From positions 1 through 8,889 of the forward strand of contig JAJPJU010000149.1 in NCBI GenBank assembly GCA_021324035.1: a DNA stretch of 8,889 bases, written 5' to 3'. The notes beneath the pieces are model-generated. The model saw nothing but the letters and a program-made list of their open reading frames with translations, was not told where the DNA came from and did no database searches. This document shows positions 1 to 5,880 of this stretch, piece by piece. Position numbers and translations under genes: made by a program. Within the stretch, counting starts at the first letter, position 1. Each line of letters starts with the position of its first letter. Origin of the DNA: Spartobacteria bacterium. GTDB lineage: Bacteria > Verrucomicrobiota > Verrucomicrobiia > Chthoniobacterales > UBA10450.

Positions 1-170
1 CGGGCAGAGCTCCGTCATAAGCGAAATGACTATGTCGCGCCTACGGGCAGAGCTCCGTCATAAGCGAAAATGACTATGTCGCGTCTCGGGCAGAGCTCCG
101 TCATAAGCGAAATGACTATGTCGCGTCTCGGGCAGAGCTCCGTCAGGAGCGCAACGACTACAGATGACCG
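1..170. repeat. Tandem array of a 42-43 bp repeat (about 4 units)
   Basis: Units begin at 1, 44, 87 and 129, each with CGGGCAGAGCTCCGTCA. The first three are nearly identical: unit 2 has one extra A, and unit 1 ends CGCCTA instead of CGTCT. Unit 4 diverges after its first 17 bases. The repeats are directly adjacent with no unique spacers, so this is not a CRISPR array. The array starts at the first base of the window and probably continues to the left. The period of 42-43 is not a clean multiple of three and I see no coding potential. It lies downstream of lipB, in what is probably an intergenic region. Confidence 0.9.
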
Positions 171-184
171 ATTCTCATCAAACC

Positions 185-204
185 AAGCTCCGTCGGAGCG
201 ACAT
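185..204. repeat. Hairpin repeat related to the tandem array; possible end of the lipB transcript
   Basis: GCTCC (187-191), a GTC loop and GGAGC (195-199) form a perfect 5-bp hairpin followed by GACAT. The AGCTCCGTC core is shared with the units of the tandem array just to the left. The element ends 6 bases before the lipB stop. Read on the minus strand the hairpin is followed by a moderately T-rich TTGGTTTG, so it could help end the leftward transcript, but there is no true T-run. The repeat itself is visible directly; a terminator role is a guess. Confidence 0.55.
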
Positions 205-209
205 GTTCG

Positions 210-995
210 TCAGTGTGAGATCGTATACGCTTCCTGATCCCGACGCAGTTCGTGATATTTTTCACGCACGAGATTTTCAAAATTACGCGCGACGTCAGCG
301 ACGGTGAGCGATCTGCCGGTCTCTTTTTCCATCGAGGTCATGGTGACGTTCGAAATTCCGCAGGGGACGATGTGGGCGAACGGCGAAAGATCATCGCAAA
401 CATTCAAAGCAAATCCGTGCATCGTGATCCAATGACGAACGCCGACCCCGATGGAGGCGATCTTGCGTTGACTTGCCACGCCGTCGCCTTGCGAAGGCCG
501 GTCGATCCACACACCGGTTAATCCTTTACGCCGGATCGCAGAAAGATCGTAGGTCGCGAGAAAATCTATCAAGGTCTGTTCAAGCCAGCGCAGATACAGA
601 TGCAAATCCTGTCCGCACCGGCGAAGATCGAGCAGCGGATAGCACATGAGCTGTCCGGGTCCGTGATAAGTGGCCTGGCCACCTCGGTTGATCGCAAATA
701 ACGGATGCGGGAGATGCGCTGCGCCTAACAAACTCGATTTGTCGGGCGTGCGCCCGATTGTATAAACAGGCTCGTGTTCGAGCAGAAGAATTTCGTCCAC
801 CGCGTTTCCGCTTTCGCGCCTTCGGGCGACGATCTCTTCCTGCATCGCGAGCGCGTCCGCGAAATTCATCCGGCCGAGCCAGCGGATTCGGCATTCTTGT
901 TTGAGGTTTGAGATTTGAGGTTTGATTTTTGCTTGAAGGTCGCTTGTCGCGCCCAAGCTCCGAGCCGCACCGGCAACTCTCGAAGGGCGGGTCAT
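210..995 (-). CDS. lipB: Octanoyl-[acyl-carrier-protein]:protein N-octanoyltransferase LipB
   Basis: LipB moves the octanoyl group from acyl carrier protein to a lysine of lipoyl-domain proteins (E2 subunits, GcvH), the first committed step of lipoate synthesis in the cytoplasm. In 261-residue numbering the signature RGGQATYHGPGQ is at 104-115. The catalytic pair is Lys178 (in RKIASIG) and Cys212 (in VPCGISNV), matching Lys135 and Cys169 of E. coli. THE MHGFALNV segment is also present. The ATG at 995 overlaps the ruvC stop (ATGA), which argues for translational coupling. However, residues 1-35 resemble nothing in the family and are partly encoded by a TTTGAGR heptad repeat (900-931 on the plus strand). 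The next in-frame ATG is codon 43 (ATG at 869-867), but that start would cut into the conserved WLGRMNFADAL strand. Identity is secure; the start is not. Confidence 0.93.
   Translation of the reverse strand: MTRPSRVAGAARSLGATSDLQAKIKPQISNLKQECRIRWLGRMNFADALAMQEEIVARRRESGNAVDEILLLEHEPVYTIGRTPDKSSLLGAAHLPHPLFAINRGGQATYHGPGQLMCYPLLDLRRCGQDLHLYLRWLEQTLIDFLATYDLSAIRRKGLTGVWIDRPSQGDGVASQRKIASIGVGVRHWITMHGFALNVCDDLSPFAHIVPCGISNVTMTSMEKETGRSLTVADVARNFENLVREKYHELRRDQEAYTISH
900..931. repeat. Heptanucleotide microsatellite (TTTGAGR) inside the 5' end of lipB
   Basis: Plus-strand heptads are TTTGAGG (900-906), TTTGAGA (907-913), TTTGAGG (914-920) and TTTGATT (921-927), plus a partial TTTG. On the coding strand they encode about residues 22-32 of the long LipB reading frame. 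Seven is not a multiple of three, so gain or loss of one unit would shift the frame between the coupled ATG and the conserved LipB domain. Confidence 0.85.
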
Positions 996-1495
996 ATTTG
1001 TTTGGCCCCGGGAATTCCCATGCGCGCGGTCTCCTGGGCGCGCAAGTGAGTAAGGCCGATCGCCAGCGCGTCGGCGGCGTCGTTGTCCGGCGTTTCGGTC
1101 AAACCGAGAAGCGCGCGAACCATGAATGCGACCTGACTTTTTCCGGCGCCGCCGCGTCCAACGGTCGCCTGTTTAATTCGAGTTGGCGGATATTCAAAAA
1201 CGGGGAGTCCATTTTCGGCCGCGGCCAGAATTGCCGCACCGCGCGCTGCGCCTAACAAAATCGCGGTCTTGTGACTTTGCACATAAATCACCGACTCGAG
1301 CGCGCAACAATCCGGTTCGTGTTGGCGGATCAATTGCACAAGCTGGTCGCGGATCGCCACCAGGCAGGAAGACGAACGCACCGATTGCGCGTTGTGGATC
1401 GTCCCGAAATAAAGCGCGCGGGCTTTTCCGTTATTGGCATCGACGACTGCGACACCGGTATTGCGAAGCGAAGCGTCAATCGCGAGAACGCGCAT
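992..1495 (-). CDS. ruvC: Crossover junction endodeoxyribonuclease RuvC
   Basis: RuvC resolves Holliday junctions by paired nicking, working with the RuvAB branch-migration motor. The protein is 167 residues, close to the usual length. The four metal-binding acidic residues are visible: Asp7 (MRVLAIDASL), Glu67 (CALESVIY), Asp139 and Asp142 (DNDAADALAIGLTH). The glycine-rich loop TVGRGGAGKSQV at 111-122 is also typical. A longer frame open to 1606 adds 37 residues with no family similarity and runs into the DUF4337 gene, so the ATG at 1495 is chosen because it begins directly with the first beta strand carrying Asp7. This ATG lies 1 nt past the DUF4337 stop, and the ruvC stop overlaps the lipB start, so expression is probably coupled to both neighbours. 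ruvA and ruvB are not in the window. Confidence 0.95.
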   Translation of the reverse strand: MRVLAIDASLRNTGVAVVDANNGKARALYFGTIHNAQSVRSSSCLVAIRDQLVQLIRQHEPDCCALESVIYVQSHKTAILLGAARGAAILAAAENGLPVFEYPPTRIKQATVGRGGAGKSQVAFMVRALLGLTETPDNDAADALAIGLTHLRAQETARMGIPGAKQI

Positions 1496-1496
1496 C

Positions 1497-2018
1497 TCAG
1501 TGCATAAGTCCCTGGGCCAAAAAAACAGCGCCGGCGATGCCGAAGAGCAGGCTGACAAGCCAAAACCGGCGTTTCCCGGTGAGCGCGGAGATCGCGGCGA
1601 TGGCAATGGCGATCTGAAACATGGTCACGCCGCGAGCGAGGATCTCGTGTTGATGAAAATTAGACTTCGCTTCGCTTTGTTTCGCGTTGGCTTCTTTTTG
1701 AATCTCTTTTTGCTCGTCCTGATAGCGTTCGGCCTTTGTTTTGTCTTCTTCGGTAGCATTTCCGCCCAGAGACATTTTCACATCGAGCACTGCGGCTTTG
1801 ATCCCTTTGGCCTGGTAATAGGCCCACTGATCGGACGATTCGATCTGACTCATCATCGCTTCATTGGCGTGCATTCCTGAAAGCAATCCGGCGATCGCGG
1901 CGAGAACAGCGAGAATCGCGGTGCTCAACGCCACCCACGAAATCCATTTTTCGCCGTGCTCGGCATGGTGCTGAATCTCTTCGTGCAAACCTTCCAGCGG
2001 GACTTCGGCCTCTTCCAT
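1497..2018 (-). CDS. DUF4337 family membrane protein
   Basis: The protein is 173 residues. A charged N-terminus (MEEAEVPLEGLHEE, then a His/Glu-rich stretch to about 22) leads into helix 1 (about 27-47, WVALSTAILAVLAAIAGLL). The conserved block SDQWAYYQAKGIKA follows at 62-74. A highly charged, probably coiled-coil region (about 90-125) precedes two C-terminal membrane helices (about 130-147 and 152-170). This architecture and the QWAYYQAKGIKA block match the DUF4337 family, whose function is not established. The frame is open upstream to a TTG at 2087, but those 23 residues look unrelated, so the ATG at 2018 is preferred; its Shine-Dalgarno sequence is weak. It sits about 130 nt behind the metal ATPase and 1 nt before ruvC, so it probably shares a transcript with them. 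The membrane segments lie in the inner membrane; the role is unknown. Confidence 0.85.
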   Translation of the reverse strand: MEEAEVPLEGLHEEIQHHAEHGEKWISWVALSTAILAVLAAIAGLLSGMHANEAMMSQIESSDQWAYYQAKGIKAAVLDVKMSLGGNATEEDKTKAERYQDEQKEIQKEANAKQSEAKSNFHQHEILARGVTMFQIAIAIAAISALTGKRRFWLVSLLFGIAGAVFLAQGLMH

Positions 2019-2147
2019 GACGTCCAGTCTAAGGTCGACATTCGTTCCTTCAAGGCCGAAACCATTCGCGGCGTGAGTAAGAGACAAAAGAAAAACGGGC
2101 GGCGATCGGAATGTTGCCTTCTGAACGCTTTCTTTATGCGGCGGCCA

Positions 2148-4355
2148 TCAATTTTCTCCACGAAACCTCAGAAGCCGCAAGGCGTTGAGGACGACGACGA
2201 CAGTGCTGCCTTCGTGACCGAGAACTCCCAGAGTGAGATTAATTTTTTGGGCTAACGCGGAACTGACGAGCAGGAAAACCACGCTCAGCGAAATGATAAT
2301 ATTTTCGCGAATGATCGCTCGAGCTCGCCGGCTCAGAATGACGGCGTGCTCAACATTTTCGATCTTGTCGTGCATCAGAATGACGTCCGCCTGTTCCAGC
2401 GCGGCATCCGATCCGCGCGCCCCCATTCCAATGGCGACATCCGCCGCCGTCAAACTGGGTGCGTCGTTAATTCCGTCCCCGACCATGGCGACTTTCTTTC
2501 CCTCTCGTCGCCAGCGATGAATGCATTGCAACTTGGCGGCGGGGGTGATTTCGGCGTGCACCTCCTCAATGCCTACCTCCCGGGCAACAGAATCTGCGGC
2601 TGACGCTCGATCACCGGTCAGAAGCGCAACCGCAATTCCGCTGCGCTTTAGAAAACCGATAACGCTTCCGGCCAAAGGCCGCACGTGATCGCGCAAGTAA
2701 ATAACTCCGATCGGCTCGCGCGAAGCGACCCAAACTTCCGCGTCGTTTCCACTCGAAATTTGTTTCAGGTCAATGCCGCGATCGCGAAGAAGACGGCGGC
2801 TGCCGACAACAATTCTTTCGCCATTGACGTCAGCCTCCATGCCGAATCCAGCAATGTTTTGGAAATCGGTCGCCTTCAACCGCGGCAGTTTGCGCCGGTC
2901 GGCTTCACCGACAATCGCGTGGGCGAGAGGATGCGTGGAAAATCTTGCCACCGCCGCGGCAATCGCGAGCGCTTCGTCTTCATTACGTCTGCCCTGAGTG
3001 TCGATCTTGCGAACGATCAGCGCGCCAGTCGTCAAAGTGCCGGTTTTGTCGAACGCGAATTGATTTACGGACGCCAGATTTTCAATTGCCACCCCGCCAC
3101 GAAATAAAATCCCGTTGCGGGCGCCGGCGGCGATGGCAACCAGGATTGCTGACGGGATTGAGAGAACCAGGGCGCAGGGTGACGCGACAACCAGCAATGT
3201 CATTGTGCGATACAGGGCTTCGGGCAGCGGCTTTTGAGCAAATAAAATCGCAAACACGACTGCACTGAGTCCGAGGACGATCCAGGTGTAATAACGGCTG
3301 AAGGTATCGGTGAATCTTTGGGCCGGCGCTTTTTGTTCCTGCGCGGTCCGGATCAAGGCCAGAATTCTATGGAGCGCACTGTCTTCCGCGGCGCGGTTAA
3401 CCCGAATCACCGCCTGACCATCCAGATTGAGCGTGCCGCTGCTGACTGGATCGCCCATTCGCTTCGGAACCGGAAACGATTCTCCGGTAAGCGCGGATTC
3501 GTCAGCAGAACTGGCGCCTTCGATAACGACGCCGTCGACCGGAAACAGTTCGCCGGCCTTGATTAGCAACTCGTCGCCGGGTTGGACTTCTTCGACGGCC
3601 ACTTCAATCCAGGAATCTCCCAAGCGGCGCAACGCGCGTTGCGGCGCCGTTTTTAATAACGATTCGAGCGTCTTATTGGTCCGGTGATTGGCAAATTGTT
3701 CCAGGGCGTTACTGAGCGAAAAAAGGAACAAGAGGGTTGCGCCTTCAGTCCAGGCTTTAACGGTCGCGGCCCCTAGCGCGACGAAGAACATCAAAAACTG
3801 AATGTCGATCTTGTGTTGTTTTAGCCCGCGCCAGACATCCTGGGTGGCAAACCAGCCACCGGAAAGATAAGCCAGCACGAACGGCGCGATCAACCAGGCG
3901 CCTGAAAATCCTGCCCGCTGCAAAAAGAAACCGAGCAACGTGGTAGCGCCGCAAATCGCGACGAGCGCGAACATAACTCGATGGTCGTGCTCGACCGCAG
4001 GAGGAACCGACCGGTTGCGCCACTGCGGGAGGCGAATTCGTTTCCAAATCAACCGCGCTTCATTGGGCGCGTGAGCGCGGTGAAATTCGAGAACGTGATC
4101 ATTGATATGATGTTCGTGAAAAAGCGGCGAGTGACCGTTCGGTGCGACCGAAATTCGCCAACGCCCATCAAATTCGCGATGAACGCCGGCAGTGAGGCGT
4201 TGCAGAAGCTCGGTTGGCGGAGTTCGGTAGAAACCGAGGCCGATCTCGCGGGATCCGGCGTCGATCCGAATCTGTTTAACTTCGGGATGGTGCGCGAGGA
4301 TCCGTTCGGCTTTTTGGCCGACATCGGCCACCGGCATCGAGCTTTGCGCCTTCAC
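2148..4355 (-). CDS. P1B-4-type heavy-metal-translocating P-type ATPase (Co/Fe/Zn-class exporter)
   Basis: This inner-membrane pump uses ATP to move transition-metal ions, most likely out of the cytoplasm. Numbered from the GTG at 4355 (735 aa) it shows TGES (290-293, actuator), SPC (392-394, membrane metal site), DKTGT with phospho-acceptor Asp436, the HP pair at 475-476 (nucleotide domain), GDGIND (626-631) and HEGST (714-718) in the last helix. SPC together with HEGST, instead of CPC, is the hallmark of subgroup P1B-4 (CoaT, PfeT/FrvA), whose known cargo is Co2+, Fe2+ and sometimes Zn2+. Residues 12-73 look like an HMA-type fold without the CxxC pair, followed by a His-rich stretch (75-95) that may bind metal. 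Start: the GTG follows AAAGGAAG by 7 nt. A TTG at 4403 would overlap the preceding mini-gene, and an ATG lies at 4337. The exact metal cannot be read from sequence. Confidence 0.93.
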   Translation of the reverse strand: MKAQSSMPVADVGQKAERILAHHPEVKQIRIDAGSREIGLGFYRTPPTELLQRLTAGVHREFDGRWRISVAPNGHSPLFHEHHINDHVLEFHRAHAPNEARLIWKRIRLPQWRNRSVPPAVEHDHRVMFALVAICGATTLLGFFLQRAGFSGAWLIAPFVLAYLSGGWFATQDVWRGLKQHKIDIQFLMFFVALGAATVKAWTEGATLLFLFSLSNALEQFANHRTNKTLESLLKTAPQRALRRLGDSWIEVAVEEVQPGDELLIKAGELFPVDGVVIEGASSADESALTGESFPVPKRMGDPVSSGTLNLDGQAVIRVNRAAEDSALHRILALIRTAQEQKAPAQRFTDTFSRYYTWIVLGLSAVVFAILFAQKPLPEALYRTMTLLVVASPCALVLSIPSAILVAIAAGARNGILFRGGVAIENLASVNQFAFDKTGTLTTGALIVRKIDTQGRRNEDEALAIAAAVARFSTHPLAHAIVGEADRRKLPRLKATDFQNIAGFGMEADVNGERIVVGSRRLLRDRGIDLKQISSGNDAEVWVASREPIGVIYLRDHVRPLAGSVIGFLKRSGIAVALLTGDRASAADSVAREVGIEEVHAEITPAAKLQCIHRWRREGKKVAMVGDGINDAPSLTAADVAIGMGARGSDAALEQADVILMHDKIENVEHAVILSRRARAIIRENIIISLSVVFLLVSSALAQKINLTLGVLGHEGSTVVVVLNALRLLRFRGEN

Positions 4356-4377
4356 ATCAGATCTTCCTTTCAGAATG
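4356..4377 (-). promoter_or_regulatory. Ribosome binding site that fixes the ATPase start
   Basis: On the minus strand AAAGGAAG is followed by ATCTGAT and then GTG. The 7-nt spacing makes the GTG at 4355 a better start than the TTG at 4403, which has no such site, or the ATG at 4337. Confidence 0.6.
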
Positions 4378-4461
4378 TCAGTTATGATGCAGCCACCAGC
4401 CAAGCAGAGCGGTCAAAGCTACGACCACGGTTATAAAATAAAACGCAACGATTTGTTCCAT
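4378..4461 (-). CDS. 27-residue single-span membrane mini-protein (second of a pair)
   Basis: The frame runs from ATG 4461 to TGA 4378. It begins MEQIVAFYF, continues as one hydrophobic helix (about residues 4-21) and ends GWWLHHN. A strong Shine-Dalgarno sequence, AGGAAGGA, sits 5 nt before the ATG. The stop is 22 nt before the GTG of the P1B-4 ATPase, so the two are almost certainly co-transcribed. I do not recognise a family. A mini-protein next to a P-type ATPase recalls KdpF beside KdpB and CcoS/FixS beside CcoI/FixI, but the sequence does not establish homology to either. A role as a small pump subunit or modulator is an inference from position. The two terminal histidines would lie at the membrane edge. 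Confidence 0.72.
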   Translation of the reverse strand: MEQIVAFYFITVVVALTALLGWWLHHN

Positions 4462-4509
4462 GTTTTTCCTTCCTCGCAATTTCCGGCCGGGACGGTTATC
4501 GCCGCGCAG

Positions 4510-4593
4510 CTACGCCTTTGGCAAAAGCCAGTGAATGAGCAGCGCGTACACCCCGACCATGATCAAAGCCAGAACTACGACGATATAATCCAC
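4510..4593 (-). CDS. 27-residue single-span membrane mini-protein (first of a pair)
   Basis: The frame runs from GTG 4593 to TAG 4510. It begins MDYIVVVLALIM, is hydrophobic through about residue 24, and ends IHWLLPKA. The Shine-Dalgarno sequence AGAAAGGA lies 9 nt upstream of the GTG. The reading frame stays open upstream to 4743, but that extension (rich in Cys, Arg and Gln) looks random, and the ribosome site favours the short form. The overall pattern resembles KdpF (a short hydrophobic helix, Tyr near its end, then a Pro and a basic residue), yet no kdpABC genes are present. It shares length and several aligned residues with the mini-protein 48 nt downstream (M1, I4, V5, V13, L19, W22, L24). 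This is the first likely gene of the leftward operon. Confidence 0.68.
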   Translation of the reverse strand: MDYIVVVLALIMVGVYALLIHWLLPKA

Positions 4594-4792
4594 AACTTGG
4601 GTTCCTTTCTGACTAAGAGCTTGCCGTCGATTGTCGGGCTCAGCTTGCTGGGTTTTGCGTTTTACTGGGCAAAAATTGCTGATCGATAGGACGGCGGTGG
4701 CCTTGCAAAGGCGCCATTCTCCAAGACAAAAAACGCACACCATTTAACAACCGCCGCCGAGCCGTAGCGGCGCGACATGGGAAACTGCTTGC
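4594..4792. other. Divergent intergenic region between the metal-ATPase operon and uspA-like gene
   Basis: About 200 nt separate the leftward mini-protein gene and the rightward USP gene, so promoters for both transcripts should lie here. I could not find a convincing -35/-10 pair for either direction, nor a clear metal-regulator palindrome. The only marked structure is the GC-rich hairpin at 4752-4772, treated separately. Confidence 0.5.
4752..4777. repeat. GC-rich hairpin followed by CGACATG, in the leader of the USP gene
   Basis: CGCCGC (4752-4757) pairs with GCGGCG (4767-4772) across a 9-nt loop and is followed by CGACATG. The layout, a hairpin and then GACATG, matches the element at 185-204, so this may be a second, diverged member of a dispersed repeat family. 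It ends about 15 nt before the ATG at 4793 and could influence translation of that gene. Confidence 0.45.
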
Positions 4793-5287
4793 ATGAAAAC
4801 GCAAGCATTGCTCGAACGCGGCAGCTCGAGCGGGATCAGCCTGAAACGCATTCTCGTGCCGGTGGATTTTTCGCCCTTGTCCAAGAAAGCGTTGCATTAC
4901 GCGGCTCGCATGGCCCAGCAGTTCGGCGCGGAAGTAAATATTTTGCACGTTGCCGAACCGGAAGTTCCGCCGGCCTTCGACGGATTCATGATGGCGCCGC
5001 CTCCCATTTTTAATGGAACACACTCATGCAACGGTCAGCTCAAGACTCTGGTCAGTGTTGTCCGCAAAGCCGGAGTTGACCGGGTGAGCTCAAGCGTCCG
5101 GACCGGACTCGCCGCCTTTGAGATCGTGGAAGCGGCCAAGGAACTCGATGTCGATTTGATCGTGATTGCGACCCACGGCTACACCGGATGGAAACATTTC
5201 GCGATCGGCAGCACGGCCGAGCGGGTAGTCCGGGCAGCGCCTTGTCCGGTTCTCGTCGTCCGCGAAAAAGAACACGAATTCGCTTAA
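4793..5287 (+). CDS. Universal stress protein (UspA family, single domain)
   Basis: This is a 164-residue cytoplasmic protein of the UspA fold. The first strand KRILVPVDFS carries the base-contacting Asp25. The C-terminal nucleotide loop reads ATHG (126-129), nine residues, then GST (139-141): the ATP-binding type of USP motif with Ala in place of the first Gly, a common variant. The final strand CPVLVV is also typical. Residues 60-80 are an insertion rich in Met, Phe and Pro. USPs are induced by starvation, hypoxia or other stress and are thought to act as ATP-dependent modulators; the specific partner is unknown. The gene is 23 nt upstream of the CNB-fold gene and probably co-transcribed with it. 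The ATG at 4793 lies just before the fold begins; the only upstream purine stretch is GGGAAA, rather far away. Confidence 0.93.
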   Translation: MKTQALLERGSSSGISLKRILVPVDFSPLSKKALHYAARMAQQFGAEVNILHVAEPEVPPAFDGFMMAPPPIFNGTHSCNGQLKTLVSVVRKAGVDRVSSSVRTGLAAFEIVEAAKELDVDLIVIATHGYTGWKHFAIGSTAERVVRAAPCPVLVVREKEHEFA

Positions 5288-5310
5288 CCCCCCAAACCAC
5301 TAAATAAATA

Positions 5311-5880
5311 ATGAACACACTGCTCGAAAAACCAACGCTAACCAAAGAAAAGGGCGCTGAACCAATGGCCATTCGCGTGGGATTGCACCCTTTCCTTGCC
5401 GGAATGAATCCGACCCATCTTGCGCTTTTGACCGATTGCGCAATCCCGGTCCAGTTCCGGAAGGGGCAAACCATTTTGCGCGAAGGCGAAATGGCAAACC
5501 GGTTCTACCTGATCGAGAGCGGGAAGGTTATTCTCGAATCCGGCGAAGGATTCGGCGAGCCAGTCATCATCGAAACAATCGGCGCCGGAGATTTGCTTGG
5601 CTGGTCCTGGATGTTCCCACCTTATGTCTGGCATTTTACTGCCCGCGCAATCGAACCGACCCAGGCGATCTTTTTCTATGGCACGATTCTGCGGGAATAT
5701 TGCGAACGCGATCATTCGTTAGGCTACGAGCTGTTCAAGCGAATGACGCCAGTCATGATGAAGCGGTTGCAATCAGCTCGCCGCAAGATGCTGTCGGTTC
5801 ACGCCCATCGGGCCGAGCTCGAGCCAGTGGTCCTGGAGTCACCGTTCCTGGATCAGGAGCTCGATGTTGTCGACGAATGA
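5311..5880 (+). CDS. Stand-alone cyclic-nucleotide-binding-fold protein (CRP/FNR-like, no HTH)
   Basis: The protein is 189 residues. A beta-roll begins near LHPFLAGMNPTHL (25-37) and continues through RKGQTILREGEMANRFYLIESGKV (50-73), typical of the CNB/CRP sensor domain. The phosphate-binding cassette, usually FGE...R-T/S-A, is replaced by GDLLGWSWMFPPYVWHFTARA (about 93-113). The helix after it (124-160) resembles the CRP dimer helix, but the remaining 30 acidic residues contain no helix-turn-helix. It is therefore probably not a direct DNA-binding regulator and may not bind cAMP. Related HTH-less proteins with this LGWSW...PP cassette occur widely in bacteria. It follows the USP gene closely. 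The ATG at 5311 has an A-rich leader without a Shine-Dalgarno sequence; an ATG at 5365, preceded by AAGGGCG, is an alternative start that keeps the whole fold. Confidence 0.85.
   Translation: MNTLLEKPTLTKEKGAEPMAIRVGLHPFLAGMNPTHLALLTDCAIPVQFRKGQTILREGEMANRFYLIESGKVILESGEGFGEPVIIETIGAGDLLGWSWMFPPYVWHFTARAIEPTQAIFFYGTILREYCERDHSLGYELFKRMTPVMMKRLQSARRKMLSVHAHRAELEPVVLESPFLDQELDVVDE

Noticed and set aside
1..170. CRISPR array
   Set aside because: Repeats abut directly with no unique spacers of regular length, the last unit is degenerate, and no cas gene is in the window.
1496..1606. 37-residue N-terminal extension of RuvC
   Set aside because: It overlaps the DUF4337 gene, shows no family similarity, and RuvC proteins begin right at the strand carrying the first Asp.
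2019..2087. 23-residue N-terminal extension of the DUF4337 protein from a TTG
   Set aside because: It has no similarity to the family; the ATG at 2018 gives the expected N-terminus.
2148..4403. TTG start at 4403 for the P-type ATPase
   Set aside because: It lacks a ribosome site and overlaps the mini-protein gene at 4378-4461. The GTG at 4355 has AAAGGAAG at good spacing.
4510..4593. True KdpF and thus a Kdp potassium-transport operon
   Set aside because: Only the short hydrophobic pattern is similar. kdpA, kdpB and kdpC are absent, and the nearby ATPase has SPC/HEGST metal-pump motifs, not KdpB features.
4375..4689. Plus-strand 104-residue frame opposite the mini-proteins
   Set aside because: It is antisense to two better-supported genes and lacks a ribosome site and domain-like pattern.
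4594..4743. Long form of the first mini-protein (77 residues from 4743)
   Set aside because: The added region looks like random translation, and a Shine-Dalgarno sequence precedes the internal GTG at 4593.
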